The translations under genes and the position numbers were made by a program. The notes under the pieces are model-generated. The model searched no databases. It was not told the DNA's origin and saw nothing but the letters and a program-made list of their open reading frames with translations. Positions 36,051 through 44,321 of a stretch of 64,000 bases of DNA are shown in pieces; positions within the stretch are counted from its first letter, which is position 1, and each line of letters begins with the position of its first letter. Source of the stretch: Actinoalloteichus hoggarensis (GTDB lineage: Bacteria; Actinomycetota; Actinomycetes; Mycobacteriales; Pseudonocardiaceae); the NCBI RefSeq assembly GCF_002234535.1, contig NZ_CP022521.1:1240001-1304000 (forward strand), read 5' to 3'.

Positions 36051-36992
36051 TCAGCCGCCCTCGGCCCGCAGTGCGTCGAGCAGCGTCCGGCCCTCGGCCT
36101 CGAAGGCCGGATCGCCGTGCTCGTGCGCCCACACGATGGTCGTCAGCGCCCCGTGGGCGTCCCGACAGCGTTGGACGTGCAGTTCCTCGTCGGTGGGCAG
36201 CCTGCCGTAGCCCCGGTGGAACGCGGCGCCCAGCTCGGGACGATCGCGCCACTGGCGATGCCGCATCCGGCTGGTGTCCTGGAGCCAGCGGTCCGGGCCG
36301 ACGGCCCCGAAGTCGATGACGTGCACCTGTCCCGCGTCGTCGACCAGCCAGTTCCTCGGCTGGTAGTCCAGGTGGCAGGGCACCGTCAGCGGCGCGGGCC
36401 GTCGACTCAGCTCGGCGAGCCGGTCGGCGACGAAGTCGATGTCGGCGCGGCTCAGCAGGCCCGCCCTGGTCCCGGCCCGCGACCAGCGATCGAGGCTCGC
36501 GAGGAGTTCGTCCGCGTAGGCGGGCGCGGTCACCGGCGGCATGCTCTCGTGCATCAGCCTGGCGAGGCTGCCCGCCTGCTCGTAGGAGTCGGCGCGATGT
36601 TCCGCCGGATCGTCGGGCATCGGCGCGCCCGGTACCCGCGTCATCACGATCAGACCCGGCTCGTCGTCGTGGTGGACGAGCCGAGGCGCGCGGTCACCGA
36701 GGACCGGCGCCAGCCGCCGCAGACCCGCCAACTCCTTCCGGTGGCGGGACGGCCGCAGCACGCTCTTGGCGATCCACCGCGTCCCGTCGCCGATCGCCAG
36801 CTCGACGACGACCGCCTCGCCGTGGGACATGGACCGGTCGGCGACGAGCTCGTGCGCGCCGAGCAGCCTGGTACAGCGCTCGCGGATCGCCGCGATCAGC
36901 GTCGCCCGCTCCGGCCGGTCGAAGGCCGAGATCGCGATGCGCTCATGCGCCGTCGCCGGACGTCCGGAAGTGCGCGGCGGGAGACGAGACAC
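36051..36992 (-). CDS. Aminoglycoside phosphotransferase-like kinase (APH family)
   Basis: A protein of about 313 residues with the protein-kinase-like APH fold. The catalytic loop is VPCHLDYQPRNWLVDD (His and Asp of HxDxxxxN) and the Mg-binding segment is VHVIDFGAVGPD. The N-lobe has the Lys in TRWIAKSVLRP. Such proteins phosphorylate aminoglycosides, macrolides, choline or homoserine. Nothing here singles out a drug. I chose the GTG at 36992, which has GGAG about 10 bp upstream; the ATG at 37070 would add a Pro/Thr-rich stretch without a ribosome binding site. Confidence 0.87.
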   Translation of the reverse strand: MSRLPPRTSGRPATAHERIAISAFDRPERATLIAAIRERCTRLLGAHELVADRSMSHGEAVVVELAIGDGTRWIAKSVLRPSRHRKELAGLRRLAPVLGDRAPRLVHHDDEPGLIVMTRVPGAPMPDDPAEHRADSYEQAGSLARLMHESMPPVTAPAYADELLASLDRWSRAGTRAGLLSRADIDFVADRLAELSRRPAPLTVPCHLDYQPRNWLVDDAGQVHVIDFGAVGPDRWLQDTSRMRHRQWRDRPELGAAFHRGYGRLPTDEELHVQRCRDAHGALTTIVWAHEHGDPAFEAEGRTLLDALRAEGG

Positions 36993-37425
36993 CGGTGTGG
37001 TCTCCGATTCTGGCTCGGTGGGCGGCCGGGGCGAAGGCGTCGGCCAGGTGGTGCACGGCCGATGTCTCATGGTGTCGGACGACTCGACGGCCGGGGCGAC
37101 GCAGGCCGCAGGAAACGGCCCGGGTCGAGACGCGACCGGTCCGAGAAGCGACCACCCGAAACACAGCCACCCGGGACACACGGCGACCCGACACACGGCA
37201 ACCCCGGACACGGCAACCCCGGACACGGCAACCCCGGACACGGCAACCCCGGACACGGCAACCCCGGACACAGCACCGAGAGGTTCAGCGACCCCAGGCG
37301 CGGCGACCCCGGCCCCGCCCGAGAGTCACCCGTGGCGCGATCCACCCGGTCGGGTCCGAACCGATTCGGCGCGGGCGGGCGAACTTAGGCCGGAATCTGA
37401 CCTCGATGGTTCCTAACCTGGCCGC
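36993..37425. other. Divergent intergenic region with 15-bp tandem repeat
   Basis: About 430 bp between the divergent phosphotransferase and DrrA-type genes. It contains the repeat at 37193-37267. The DrrA promoter is likely in the AT-richer segment just before its ATG, where TTAGG (37386) and CCTAA (37414) form a spaced inverted pair. Confidence 0.5.
37193..37267. repeat. 15-bp tandem repeat, 5 perfect copies
   Basis: ACACGGCAACCCCGG occurs five times without change, with degenerate partial copies on both sides (for example ACACGGCGACCCG at 37178). It lies in non-coding DNA between two divergent genes. The period of 15 bp is not a whole number of helical turns, so it is not obviously a phased operator array. 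Confidence 0.95.
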
Positions 37426-38439
37426 ATGAACAGGACGATGGTCCGAACACGGGGCCTGACCAGGCATTTCACCGTCGACAAACAGACCGTGGAGGCGGTG
37501 CGAGGCCTCGATCTGCATATCGAGGCGGGGGAGACGGTGGCGCTGCTCGGGCCCAACGGCGCGGGCAAGTCGACCACGTTGCGGATGCTCACCTCCCTGT
37601 TGCCGCCCACGTCCGGGGCCGCCGAGGTGGCCGGGTACGACGTGGTCGCCGACCCTCGCGCGGTGCGTCGTCGGATCGGTTACATCGGGCAGGGCAACGG
37701 CGCCGCGCACAGCCAGTGGGGCCGGGACGAGCTGATCAGTCAGGGGCGGGCCTACGGCCTGACCATTCCGGCGGCCCGCCGTCGCGCCGCCGAGCTGATC
37801 GACTCGCTGGATCTCTCGGCCGTGGCCGACCGGGTGGTGTCGACGCTCTCCGGCGGTCAACGCAGACGACTGGACATCGCCATGGGGCTGATCCACTCGC
37901 CCGCGCTGCTGTTCCTCGACGAGCCCTCCACCGGACTGGACCCGCAGAACCGGGCGAATCTCCAGCAGCACATCCTGGACCTGCGGGCCCGGCACGGCAC
38001 CACCGTCGTGCTCACCACCCACTATCTGGCGGAGGCCGATCAGTTGGCGGATCGGATCGTCGTCATCGACCACGGCCGGGTCATCGCCGACGACACGCCC
38101 GCGCGGCTCAAGAGCGAGCACGCCGGGGACCGGATCACCCTGGAGTTCGCCGACGTCTCGTCGGCCGAGCGGGCCGCGACGCGGGCCAGGGGGCTGTTGA
38201 GTCGGGGACGCGTCGAGTGTCTCGGTCCGCTGCTGATCGTCGAGGCCGTCGGCGGGACGGGGCTGGCCCCGCTGCTGTTGCGCGGCATGGACGAGGCGGG
38301 GTTGAGCGTGTCGTCGGTGGAGGTCGCCCGGCCGACGCTCGACGACGTGTTCCTCACTCTGACCGGACGCAGCCTGCGGGAGGACGGCTCGTCCGTCGAG
38401 GCGACCGACGTCCCGGCACGGCAGGCGGGTGTGGCATGA
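37426..38439 (+). CDS. DrrA-type ABC exporter ATPase
   Basis: A 337-residue ATPase of the daunorubicin-resistance (DrrA) subfamily. Walker A is GPNGAGKSTT near residue 43. The signature is STLSGGQRRRLDIAMGL, Walker B is LLFLDEPSTGLDPQNR and the H-loop lies in TTHYLAEAD. The C-terminal 100 residues end in the family's RPTLDDVFLTLTGRSLRE. Its stop overlaps the ATG of the DrrB-type permease (ATGA). The pair would export a hydrophobic compound and could give self-protection or multidrug tolerance. The ATG at 37426 follows an AT-richer promoter-like stretch. Confidence 0.94.
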   Translation: MNRTMVRTRGLTRHFTVDKQTVEAVRGLDLHIEAGETVALLGPNGAGKSTTLRMLTSLLPPTSGAAEVAGYDVVADPRAVRRRIGYIGQGNGAAHSQWGRDELISQGRAYGLTIPAARRRAAELIDSLDLSAVADRVVSTLSGGQRRRLDIAMGLIHSPALLFLDEPSTGLDPQNRANLQQHILDLRARHGTTVVLTTHYLAEADQLADRIVVIDHGRVIADDTPARLKSEHAGDRITLEFADVSSAERAATRARGLLSRGRVECLGPLLIVEAVGGTGLAPLLLRGMDEAGLSVSSVEVARPTLDDVFLTLTGRSLREDGSSVEATDVPARQAGVA

Positions 38440-39188
38440 GGACCTCGCTGCTCGGTGACGTCGTCACCGTCTTCAGCCGTGAGCTGCGGCCGGTGCTGCG
38501 CAGCCCGTTCTCGATTCTGGTCTCGCTCGTGCAACCGCTGTTCTTCCTGGCGCTGTTCATGCCGCTGTTGCCTGCGGACGTCGGCGGCGACACGGCGGCA
38601 CTGGCGTGGTTCGTCCCCGGTGTCATCGTGATGTCCTGTCTGTTCGGCACGTCGACGACGGGGTCGAACCTTCAGTTCGAGATGCAGACCGGGTCGCATG
38701 AACGCCTGCTCGTCTCGCCGCTGCGCAGGCCTGCCCTGATCATCGGCCGGTCGTTGAAGGAGATCGTGCCGGTCGTCGCGCAGGCCGTGATCATCCTGAT
38801 CGTCGCGGTGCCGCTGGGTCTGCGGCCGGACCCGCTCGGCGTGGTGGCGGGCCTGGTGATCCTCGCGGTGTTCTGCGTCGGGCTGGGGGCGCTGTCGTTC
38901 GCGCTCGCGTTGGCCGCGCGGAACCAGGAGTGGATGTTCTGGACCGTCCAGCAGACGTTGTTGTTCCCGTTGATGCTGCTCGGCGGGATGCTGCTGCCGG
39001 TGGACGACGGCCCCGGCTGGCTACGGACGGTCGCCGCGTTCAATCCGTTGTCCTATGTCGTCGAGGCGCAGCGTGCCCTGTTCGACGGCGAGATCCTCTC
39101 CGCGACGGTCGGGGCGGGGGCCCTCGCGGCCGTGTCGGTGGCCGCAGTCGGCCTGCTCATCGGTGTGCGGGGGATGCGGCAGGCCTGA
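38436..39188 (+). CDS. DrrB-type ABC-2 permease
   Basis: A 250-residue membrane protein with six predicted helices and the DrrB/ABC-2 signatures NLQFEMQTGSHERLLVSPL and LLGGMLLPVDDGPGWLRTV, then AFNPLSYVVEAQRAL. It overlaps the ATPase gene by 4 bp and forms its membrane partner. A run of imperfect 17-bp repeats begins 16 bp after its stop. Confidence 0.93.
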   Translation: MRTSLLGDVVTVFSRELRPVLRSPFSILVSLVQPLFFLALFMPLLPADVGGDTAALAWFVPGVIVMSCLFGTSTTGSNLQFEMQTGSHERLLVSPLRRPALIIGRSLKEIVPVVAQAVIILIVAVPLGLRPDPLGVVAGLVILAVFCVGLGALSFALALAARNQEWMFWTVQQTLLFPLMLLGGMLLPVDDGPGWLRTVAAFNPLSYVVEAQRALFDGEILSATVGAGALAAVSVAAVGLLIGVRGMRQA

Positions 39189-39204
39189 TCGCGGCGGCGT
39201 CTGT

Positions 39205-39306
39205 CCGGCGGTGACGTCGCTCAGCGGCGAAGTCTGGCCGGCCGTGATGTCTGGCCGGCGGCGACCCTCTGTCCGGCGGCGACGTCTGTGCGGCCGCGAT
39301 GTCTGT
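39205..39306. repeat. Imperfect 17-bp tandem repeat, 6 copies
   Basis: Six consecutive 17-bp units resembling TCCGGCGGCGACGTCTG begin at 39205, 39222, 39239, 39256, 39273 and 39290. They differ from each other by a few bases. The array follows the drrB stop directly and is non-coding. Confidence 0.8.
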
Positions 39307-39813
39307 CCGGGGCGGTGCCACGCCGCTCCGGGCAGAGCGCCGTGGTCCGTCGGCGGGCGCGCGGTCTCGGGCCTGCGGACGACTAAGATGATCTTGTCGA
39401 CGCGATCGTGTCAGTCTCGATCGAAACTAATTGTCAGTTCAACCAACTCGGCTCGGTGGTGCTCGGGTGCCTCGACCGCCGACCCGCCGGCCGTCGGCGT
39501 CGCCTGCTTCGAGCCCCGGAGCCGTCGACGAGGTCGACATCGCGCGCGGGCGACGAGTCGGCCGCCCGTCGGCCGCCGGCACGGCCCGGCCTGAGCCCGC
39601 CTGCTCGCGACGGCATCACCGGCGAGGACGGCGCCGAGCACGCGATCGCGTACGCCGAACGGCTGGGCACCTCGGACGGTCGGCACCCTCGACGCGAAAC
39701 GGGGTTGCGGCGTCGAGAGGCGTGCCGCCTCGCGTTCGCCGCCCGTCGGTCCGCTGCGACCGGCACCACGCTGGGCCGATCGCGTCCTGACGGGCCGAGG
39801 CCTCCTCCTCGGA
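39307..39813. other. Intergenic stretch with AT-rich island
   Basis: About 500 bp without a recognisable gene. The patch at 39380-39440 (for example AACTAATTGTCAGTT) is much AT-richer than its surroundings and looks like a promoter or binding site with no gene to serve: drrB ends to the left and the AA10-like gene is convergent from the right. Confidence 0.4.
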
Positions 39814-40878
39814 CTAGACGAACTCGACGTCGGAGCAGGACACGAAGAACTCGCCCGCGAATCCGCCGTCGTGGAGTGCGGGGCCGCCGTGACCGCCCCA
39901 GACGTCGACGATCACATGCCTGCCGGACTTCTTCGGGGGCAGCGCCTCGGTGGTGTGATGGGTGACGCCCGGCGCCCCGTGGACCTCGGTCATGAACGGC
40001 ACCGGCTCCAGATCGTCCCAGGACACCGCCCTCGTCGGATCCCAGTCGTCCCTGGTGACGAACCACTGGTGTGTCCAGGTCGCGTCGCCGCGATGTGCGG
40101 TGGCTCGATGGGTGAAGGAGTGTGCGCGGTCGGCGGCGGACAGCACCGTCGTCGGCCACTCGCCCGCCAGATCCAGGCCCGCGAAGGACGGGTTGCCCGC
40201 CGAGGCGACGTCGCCGCCCCGGAAGAACTTCCGATACTCCAGATAGGACCCGTTCCACGGCGGGTCCGCCCGCATCGCCGCCACCGGTGGCGTCACCGCA
40301 GGCACCGTGCCCGCCGACGAGACGTCGAGGCCGCCGGTCAGCCGCCGTGCCCGCCGACAGGCCTCGGTCTCCTCGTCCTCGCAGATCAGGACGGCGCGGC
40401 TCACCGGGTGATCCAGCCTGCCGTGCCGGGCCGCCGGTTCCGGATGCGGCACCGGATGCACGGCGGGCGCCACGGCGGAGTAGGCGCGGGCGTCCTCCGT
40501 GCCGACGAGGACCTCCTCGGTGAACGGGCTCCAGGTGCCGTCGGCCAGCCGGGCCCGGATCGTCACCCGGTACTCCGGGTCCGGGTCGGTGCCGAGGCAG
40601 ACCCAGTGCGTGCGGGCGGCCTGCCAGCTCGGCGCCTCGGTGCCCCAGAACAGGGCCGCGGTCTGCCTGATCTCGCCGCCGTTGAGCCACACCTCATAGA
40701 AGTGGGGGTACGGCGCCCGGCCGTCGTTCCAGTCGACGGGCGGACCGGCGTCGCCGCCGTTCCCGCCGACCGTCCACTCCAGGTGGATTCCCGTCAGGAC
40801 GAGATCGCCGTCCGGACGAGCCGCCGCGGCGGCCGTCAACGAACGGGGCACCGCGAGATCGCGAATGCGGGGGTTCAC
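39814..40878 (-). CDS. AA10/chitin-binding-3-like protein without signal peptide
   Basis: A 354-residue protein. Its last 200 residues read like an AA10 (LPMO, Chitin_bind_3) domain: HGRLDHPVSRAVLIC at the front, GDVASAGNPSFAGLDL, WTHQWFVTRDDWDP and the late VIVDVWG. The first 145 residues form a fibronectin-III-like domain (EVWLNGGEI, YRVTIRARLADGTWSPFTEE). AGGAGG 6 bp before the GTG at 40878 fixes the start, and no signal peptide follows. True AA10 enzymes need the mature N-terminal His to bind copper. Here the matching His is internal, so copper chemistry is doubtful unless the protein is cleaved. A carbohydrate- or particle-binding role is possible. Confidence 0.75.
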   Translation of the reverse strand: MNPRIRDLAVPRSLTAAAAARPDGDLVLTGIHLEWTVGGNGGDAGPPVDWNDGRAPYPHFYEVWLNGGEIRQTAALFWGTEAPSWQAARTHWVCLGTDPDPEYRVTIRARLADGTWSPFTEEVLVGTEDARAYSAVAPAVHPVPHPEPAARHGRLDHPVSRAVLICEDEETEACRRARRLTGGLDVSSAGTVPAVTPPVAAMRADPPWNGSYLEYRKFFRGGDVASAGNPSFAGLDLAGEWPTTVLSAADRAHSFTHRATAHRGDATWTHQWFVTRDDWDPTRAVSWDDLEPVPFMTEVHGAPGVTHHTTEALPPKKSGRHVIVDVWGGHGGPALHDGGFAGEFFVSCSDVEFV

Positions 40879-41623
40879 AGCCTGCCTCCTCTCTGCTGGG
40901 CACGCCGACGAGGCGTGCCGCGTGTCGATGACGGTGATGATCTTCGTGGGCCGATCGGCCGCGAGGTCGCAGGCGGCGCGGGCTGGTCGTTTTCCGACTC
41001 CATCGTGTGAACGCCGTGGTGGGACGGGGACCCGATCCGTGTCTCTCGGCCTGCCCGGTCGCCGCAGAAGTCGAAGTCGAGCCGACCTCATCGGCACGAG
41101 CCGCGCGGCGCCGATCTCCGCGGGGTCGACCTGCGCGGGGCCCGAGATACGCGGGGCCCGAGACGCGCCGAGGGCACGGCGGCGCGGCCGACGCGAGCTC
41201 GTCGGGGGGAGCACGACGATTCGAGGGAGACGCCGACGGCGATCGACCCGGCCTGGCGGACCCGTGCCCGCCTTGCGGCGCGGCCCGGCGTGGCGCGGGG
41301 ATCGGCACCGCAGGCTCGCGCGTCCACCGTCCTCATCACCTCGAGACAGTCGAGCCGGCCCGAACCGCTCACCGGCTCGCCCTCGGGGCGCCCGTGGCTT
41401 CGTCCAGGTCGACCGAAAGACTCACCGGTCCGCCGCCGACACCGTGCCTGCCTCGCGGGGCGACCCGCCGATCACACGGTCCGCCGGTCCGCACGTCGGC
41501 GGCCCGGCCCGTCGGCGGTGCCGGGGCCGCGCCCTTCGCCGCCCCCACGACGAGACGTCGCCGGGGCGGCGGCCGAAGAGCCGCCACCGCCGGACGTGTC
41601 GCCCCACCTGCTTGGATGCCGGG
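40879..41623. other. Divergent intergenic stretch, no gene recognised
   Basis: About 745 bp between the divergent AA10-like and CPBP genes. All open frames are low-complexity. An AGGAGG ribosome binding site for the AA10-like gene (minus strand) lies at its left edge. Confidence 0.45.
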
Positions 41624-42514
41624 ATGACCACCCCCCGGCCGATGTCCGTCGAGGACTCGCTGCCTCGACCGACCGAGACGGCCCGCTGGGTACTCCCCGT
41701 ACTCGCCCCGATCGTTCTCGTGGCGGTGGCGGCGGCCGCCCTGGTCGGGCCGGGAGCGGTCTGGGCGGAGTTGTCGGCCGCCGTGCTGTGGGCGGCCCTC
41801 CTGCTGGGCCTGCTGGCCCCGGTGGCCTACCTCGCGGGCAGGAAGGCACCCGGCGCGCTGCTCGCCTCGGCCGTCGCGGGTGCCTTCCTGGTGCTGACGG
41901 TGCTGTCGACCGCCCTGCCGAGATTCGGCGTCTTCGCCGACCTGGAGTGGAACTGGCAGGGCAAACTGCTCGACCTGGCATGGGTCGGCCTGCTGTTCCT
42001 GGTGCTGCGCCACTGGGCCACGGCCGAGGCGGGACTGCGGTGGCGGTGCGAGCCGGGCTCGCTGCGCCCGGTGTTCATCTTCATCCTGGCGGCCTTCCTG
42101 GTGCCCGCGGGGTCGATGGTGCTCGCCGGCGTCCTCGAACCGGGGTCGGTGCCGAGCCCGAGTGTGGAGCGCGTGCTGTTCGACGCGAGCGTGCCGAACC
42201 TGACCGAGGAGCTGATCTGGCGCGGCGCGATGCTCGCCGTCCTCGATCGAGTCCTCGGCACGCCGTGGCGGTTCTTCGGCGCGCCGGTCGGCTGGGGACT
42301 CGTGTTGACCAGCCTCGGCTTCGGCCTCGGACACGGCGTCTTCCTCGATCCGGCGGCGGGCGTCACGGTCGACGTGGCCGCCGTGCTCGCCACCGGCATC
42401 GCCGGGGTGCTCATGGCGTGGGTGCGGGCCCGCACCGGCAGCCTCTGGCCCGCCTTCCTCGCGCACTGCGCACCGGAACTCGGCGTCGACATCGGCTCCG
42501 CGCTCGCACCCTGA
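41624..42514 (+). CDS. CPBP family intramembrane glutamic protease
   Basis: A 296-residue integral membrane protein with about eight helices. The C-terminal half is the CPBP (Abi/CAAX-like) domain: the glutamate pair in NLTEELIWRGAML, the His in FGLGHGVF and a final His in FLAHCAPE. Family members cleave or bind prenylated or membrane peptides; in bacteria many are linked to bacteriocin immunity. The ATG at 41624 begins a short hydrophilic leader before helix 1. No peptide or bacteriocin gene is adjacent. Confidence 0.9.
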   Translation: MTTPRPMSVEDSLPRPTETARWVLPVLAPIVLVAVAAAALVGPGAVWAELSAAVLWAALLLGLLAPVAYLAGRKAPGALLASAVAGAFLVLTVLSTALPRFGVFADLEWNWQGKLLDLAWVGLLFLVLRHWATAEAGLRWRCEPGSLRPVFIFILAAFLVPAGSMVLAGVLEPGSVPSPSVERVLFDASVPNLTEELIWRGAMLAVLDRVLGTPWRFFGAPVGWGLVLTSLGFGLGHGVFLDPAAGVTVDVAAVLATGIAGVLMAWVRARTGSLWPAFLAHCAPELGVDIGSALAP

Positions 42515-42589
42515 GCGGCGGCGCGGCGGGGCCGTCTCGACCGACGCCGAAGCCCCGGTGCGCCTGACGGCCCGTGGAAGGCCGAGCAG

Positions 42590-43603
42590 TCAGGACGATC
42601 GGTCCTCCAGCTCCTCGGCGACGCGGGTCAGCAGCGCCAGCGACTCCGCCGCGCTGAACGCCGCCGCAGCCAGGGCGGGCAGCATCGCGGTGAAGACGGC
42701 GGCGTCCTCAGCCCGGTCCAGCGTCCCCCGCAGCCTGCCGTGTTCCAGCTGGACGACGGTGGAGCGCGCCGGGAAGTCCAGGATGAGCAGGCCGCCGTCC
42801 AGCCGGATCGGCCCGCCCGCCGAGGCGGGGATGATCCGCACACAGACGTGGGGCAGCCTGGCCATCGCCGCCAGATGCCGTAACTGCTCGGCCATGACCC
42901 GCAGGCCGCCCACCGGGCGCAGCAGCACCGGCTCGTCGATGTAGGCCTCGAAGCGGACGGGCGCCGCCGTTCTGGTCAACGCCGCCTGCCGGGCGATCCG
43001 CAGCGCGACCCGCCGATCGAGTTCCGCCGGATCGCGCACCCCGTCCGCGATGAACAGCTCCCGCGCGTAGGCGTCGGTCTGAAGCAGGACGGGAGTCAGG
43101 GCCAGGGCGATCTCCACGATGCGGACGGCCTCGTCCTCGAAGGCGACGGGACCGACCGACTGTCGTGGGACGGGGCCGAGCCCCCAGCCTCGGGCGGCGC
43201 GTTCGTAGCCTCGACGCCGCCGCGCACGCAGCGCGTCCTGCCGTGAGCGGCGGACCGGCAGCGTCGCGAGATGGCGTTCCCAGCGTTCCACGGCGGTCTG
43301 GGCCGAGTCGCCCTCCGCGGGAGGGAGCCTCCGCGACACGTCGAGCGCGGCGCGGGCGGGACGCGGCTCCCCCGCCGGACGAGACTCGCCGCCCACCGCC
43401 GCCGCTTTCGTCCGCGCGGCGGTCGGCACGCCGTCGGCCGAGGCGATGCCGGTGGCTGGGGTGAAGTCCGCCGAACGCGAGCCCGGACCGCCGCCCCGCC
43501 GGCCGCCCGTCCCGCCCAGGTCGCCGCTCGACGTCGACTCCGGTCCCCCGACCGCCGCCGCGCCGGGGGTGGTCGTCGCTTCGCGCGATCGAGATGCCGC
43601 CAC
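42590..43603 (-). CDS. DUF5753-domain protein lacking the usual HTH
   Basis: A 337-residue protein. Residues about 160-335 form a DUF5753 (Scr1-type) domain: VEIALALTPVLLQTDAYARE, PVRFEAYIDEPVLLRPVGG, MRVM-like GLRVMAEQL and LDFPARSTVVQLEH. In actinomycetes this domain normally follows an N-terminal XRE helix-turn-helix. Here the first 120 residues are an Ala/Gly/Pro/Arg-rich stretch without one. The GTG at 43603 is the frame limit. It lies 88 bp downstream of the XpaC-like gene on the same strand, so it may be the last gene of that operon. Function unknown. Confidence 0.7.
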   Translation of the reverse strand: MAASRSREATTTPGAAAVGGPESTSSGDLGGTGGRRGGGPGSRSADFTPATGIASADGVPTAARTKAAAVGGESRPAGEPRPARAALDVSRRLPPAEGDSAQTAVERWERHLATLPVRRSRQDALRARRRRGYERAARGWGLGPVPRQSVGPVAFEDEAVRIVEIALALTPVLLQTDAYARELFIADGVRDPAELDRRVALRIARQAALTRTAAPVRFEAYIDEPVLLRPVGGLRVMAEQLRHLAAMARLPHVCVRIIPASAGGPIRLDGGLLILDFPARSTVVQLEHGRLRGTLDRAEDAAVFTAMLPALAAAAFSAAESLALLTRVAEELEDRSS

Positions 43604-43691
43604 GATGAGAGCGTATTCCCGTTCATGCCTCGGCCGCGTCGCCTCGGCGTGCCCCGTCGTGGTGCCCGCCGTGCCGCCACAGCACGGCTCG

Positions 43692-44321
43692 TCACGAGTC
43701 GTGACGGCCCTCGGTGCGGTCGTGGAGATACCGGGTGTGGTCGGCCTGCCTGGTCAGATCGGCCGCGAAGAAGTCCGAGGCGATCCGACGCGACTCCTTG
43801 AGCAGCAGCTCCAACTGGGCGGACAGCTCACCGGCGGCCGACCGTTCGCCGCCGGGTCGGACGGTGACGGCGAACCAGCGCGGCAGGTTCAGGTAGGTCT
43901 GCACCGACTGCGGCAGGTCCAGCCGGACGATCCTGGCGACCTGATGGAAGGTCTCGGGGTCGGTCGCCAGCGCGCCGGGTCGGTCCAGGACGCCGCCGAG
44001 GACCTCCCCGATCTCGCGCACCCGATCCGCCGTGGTCGCGGGCAGTCGATCCTGTCGCGCATCGACCTCCTCGATCAGCTCCCGCAGACCGGTGACGAGT
44101 TCGGCCGCCTCCGCCGTCGGGTCCCGCCGCACGAGTCGCACGCGCTCGGGCGGCGCGGCCAGGGCCCCGACGGTGTACAGACCCGCCACCACGAGCAGCC
44201 AGTACGAGCCCGCGACACCCGCGAGGTGCAGCAGCACCCCGAGAAGGCCGGCCGAGGAGCCGACCAGGTTCTTGGTCGACCCCAGATAACGCCACAGCCG
44301 CCCGGCCGCGCGGCGACTCAC
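43692..44321 (-). CDS. XpaC-like membrane protein (TelA operon)
   Basis: A 209-residue protein. Two hydrophobic segments (residues about 18-58: AGLLGVLLHLAGVAGSYWLL then VVAGLYTVGALAAP) anchor a helical cytoplasmic part. That part has the pattern LPQSVQTYLNLPRWFA and ELSAQLELLLKESRRIASDF, ending HTRYLHDRTEG, which resembles XpaC, the protein encoded next to the TelA-type gene yaaN in Bacillus. Its ATG overlaps the stop of the VWA gene (ATGA). I infer that it works with TelA at the membrane. Sequence similarity is by eye only. Confidence 0.7.
   Translation of the reverse strand: MSRRAAGRLWRYLGSTKNLVGSSAGLLGVLLHLAGVAGSYWLLVVAGLYTVGALAAPPERVRLVRRDPTAEAAELVTGLRELIEEVDARQDRLPATTADRVREIGEVLGGVLDRPGALATDPETFHQVARIVRLDLPQSVQTYLNLPRWFAVTVRPGGERSAAGELSAQLELLLKESRRIASDFFAADLTRQADHTRYLHDRTEGRHDS

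Noticed and set aside
37193-37267. Repeat array considered as a CRISPR
   Set aside because: Units are directly adjacent with no spacers and are too short (15 bp). It is a plain tandem repeat.
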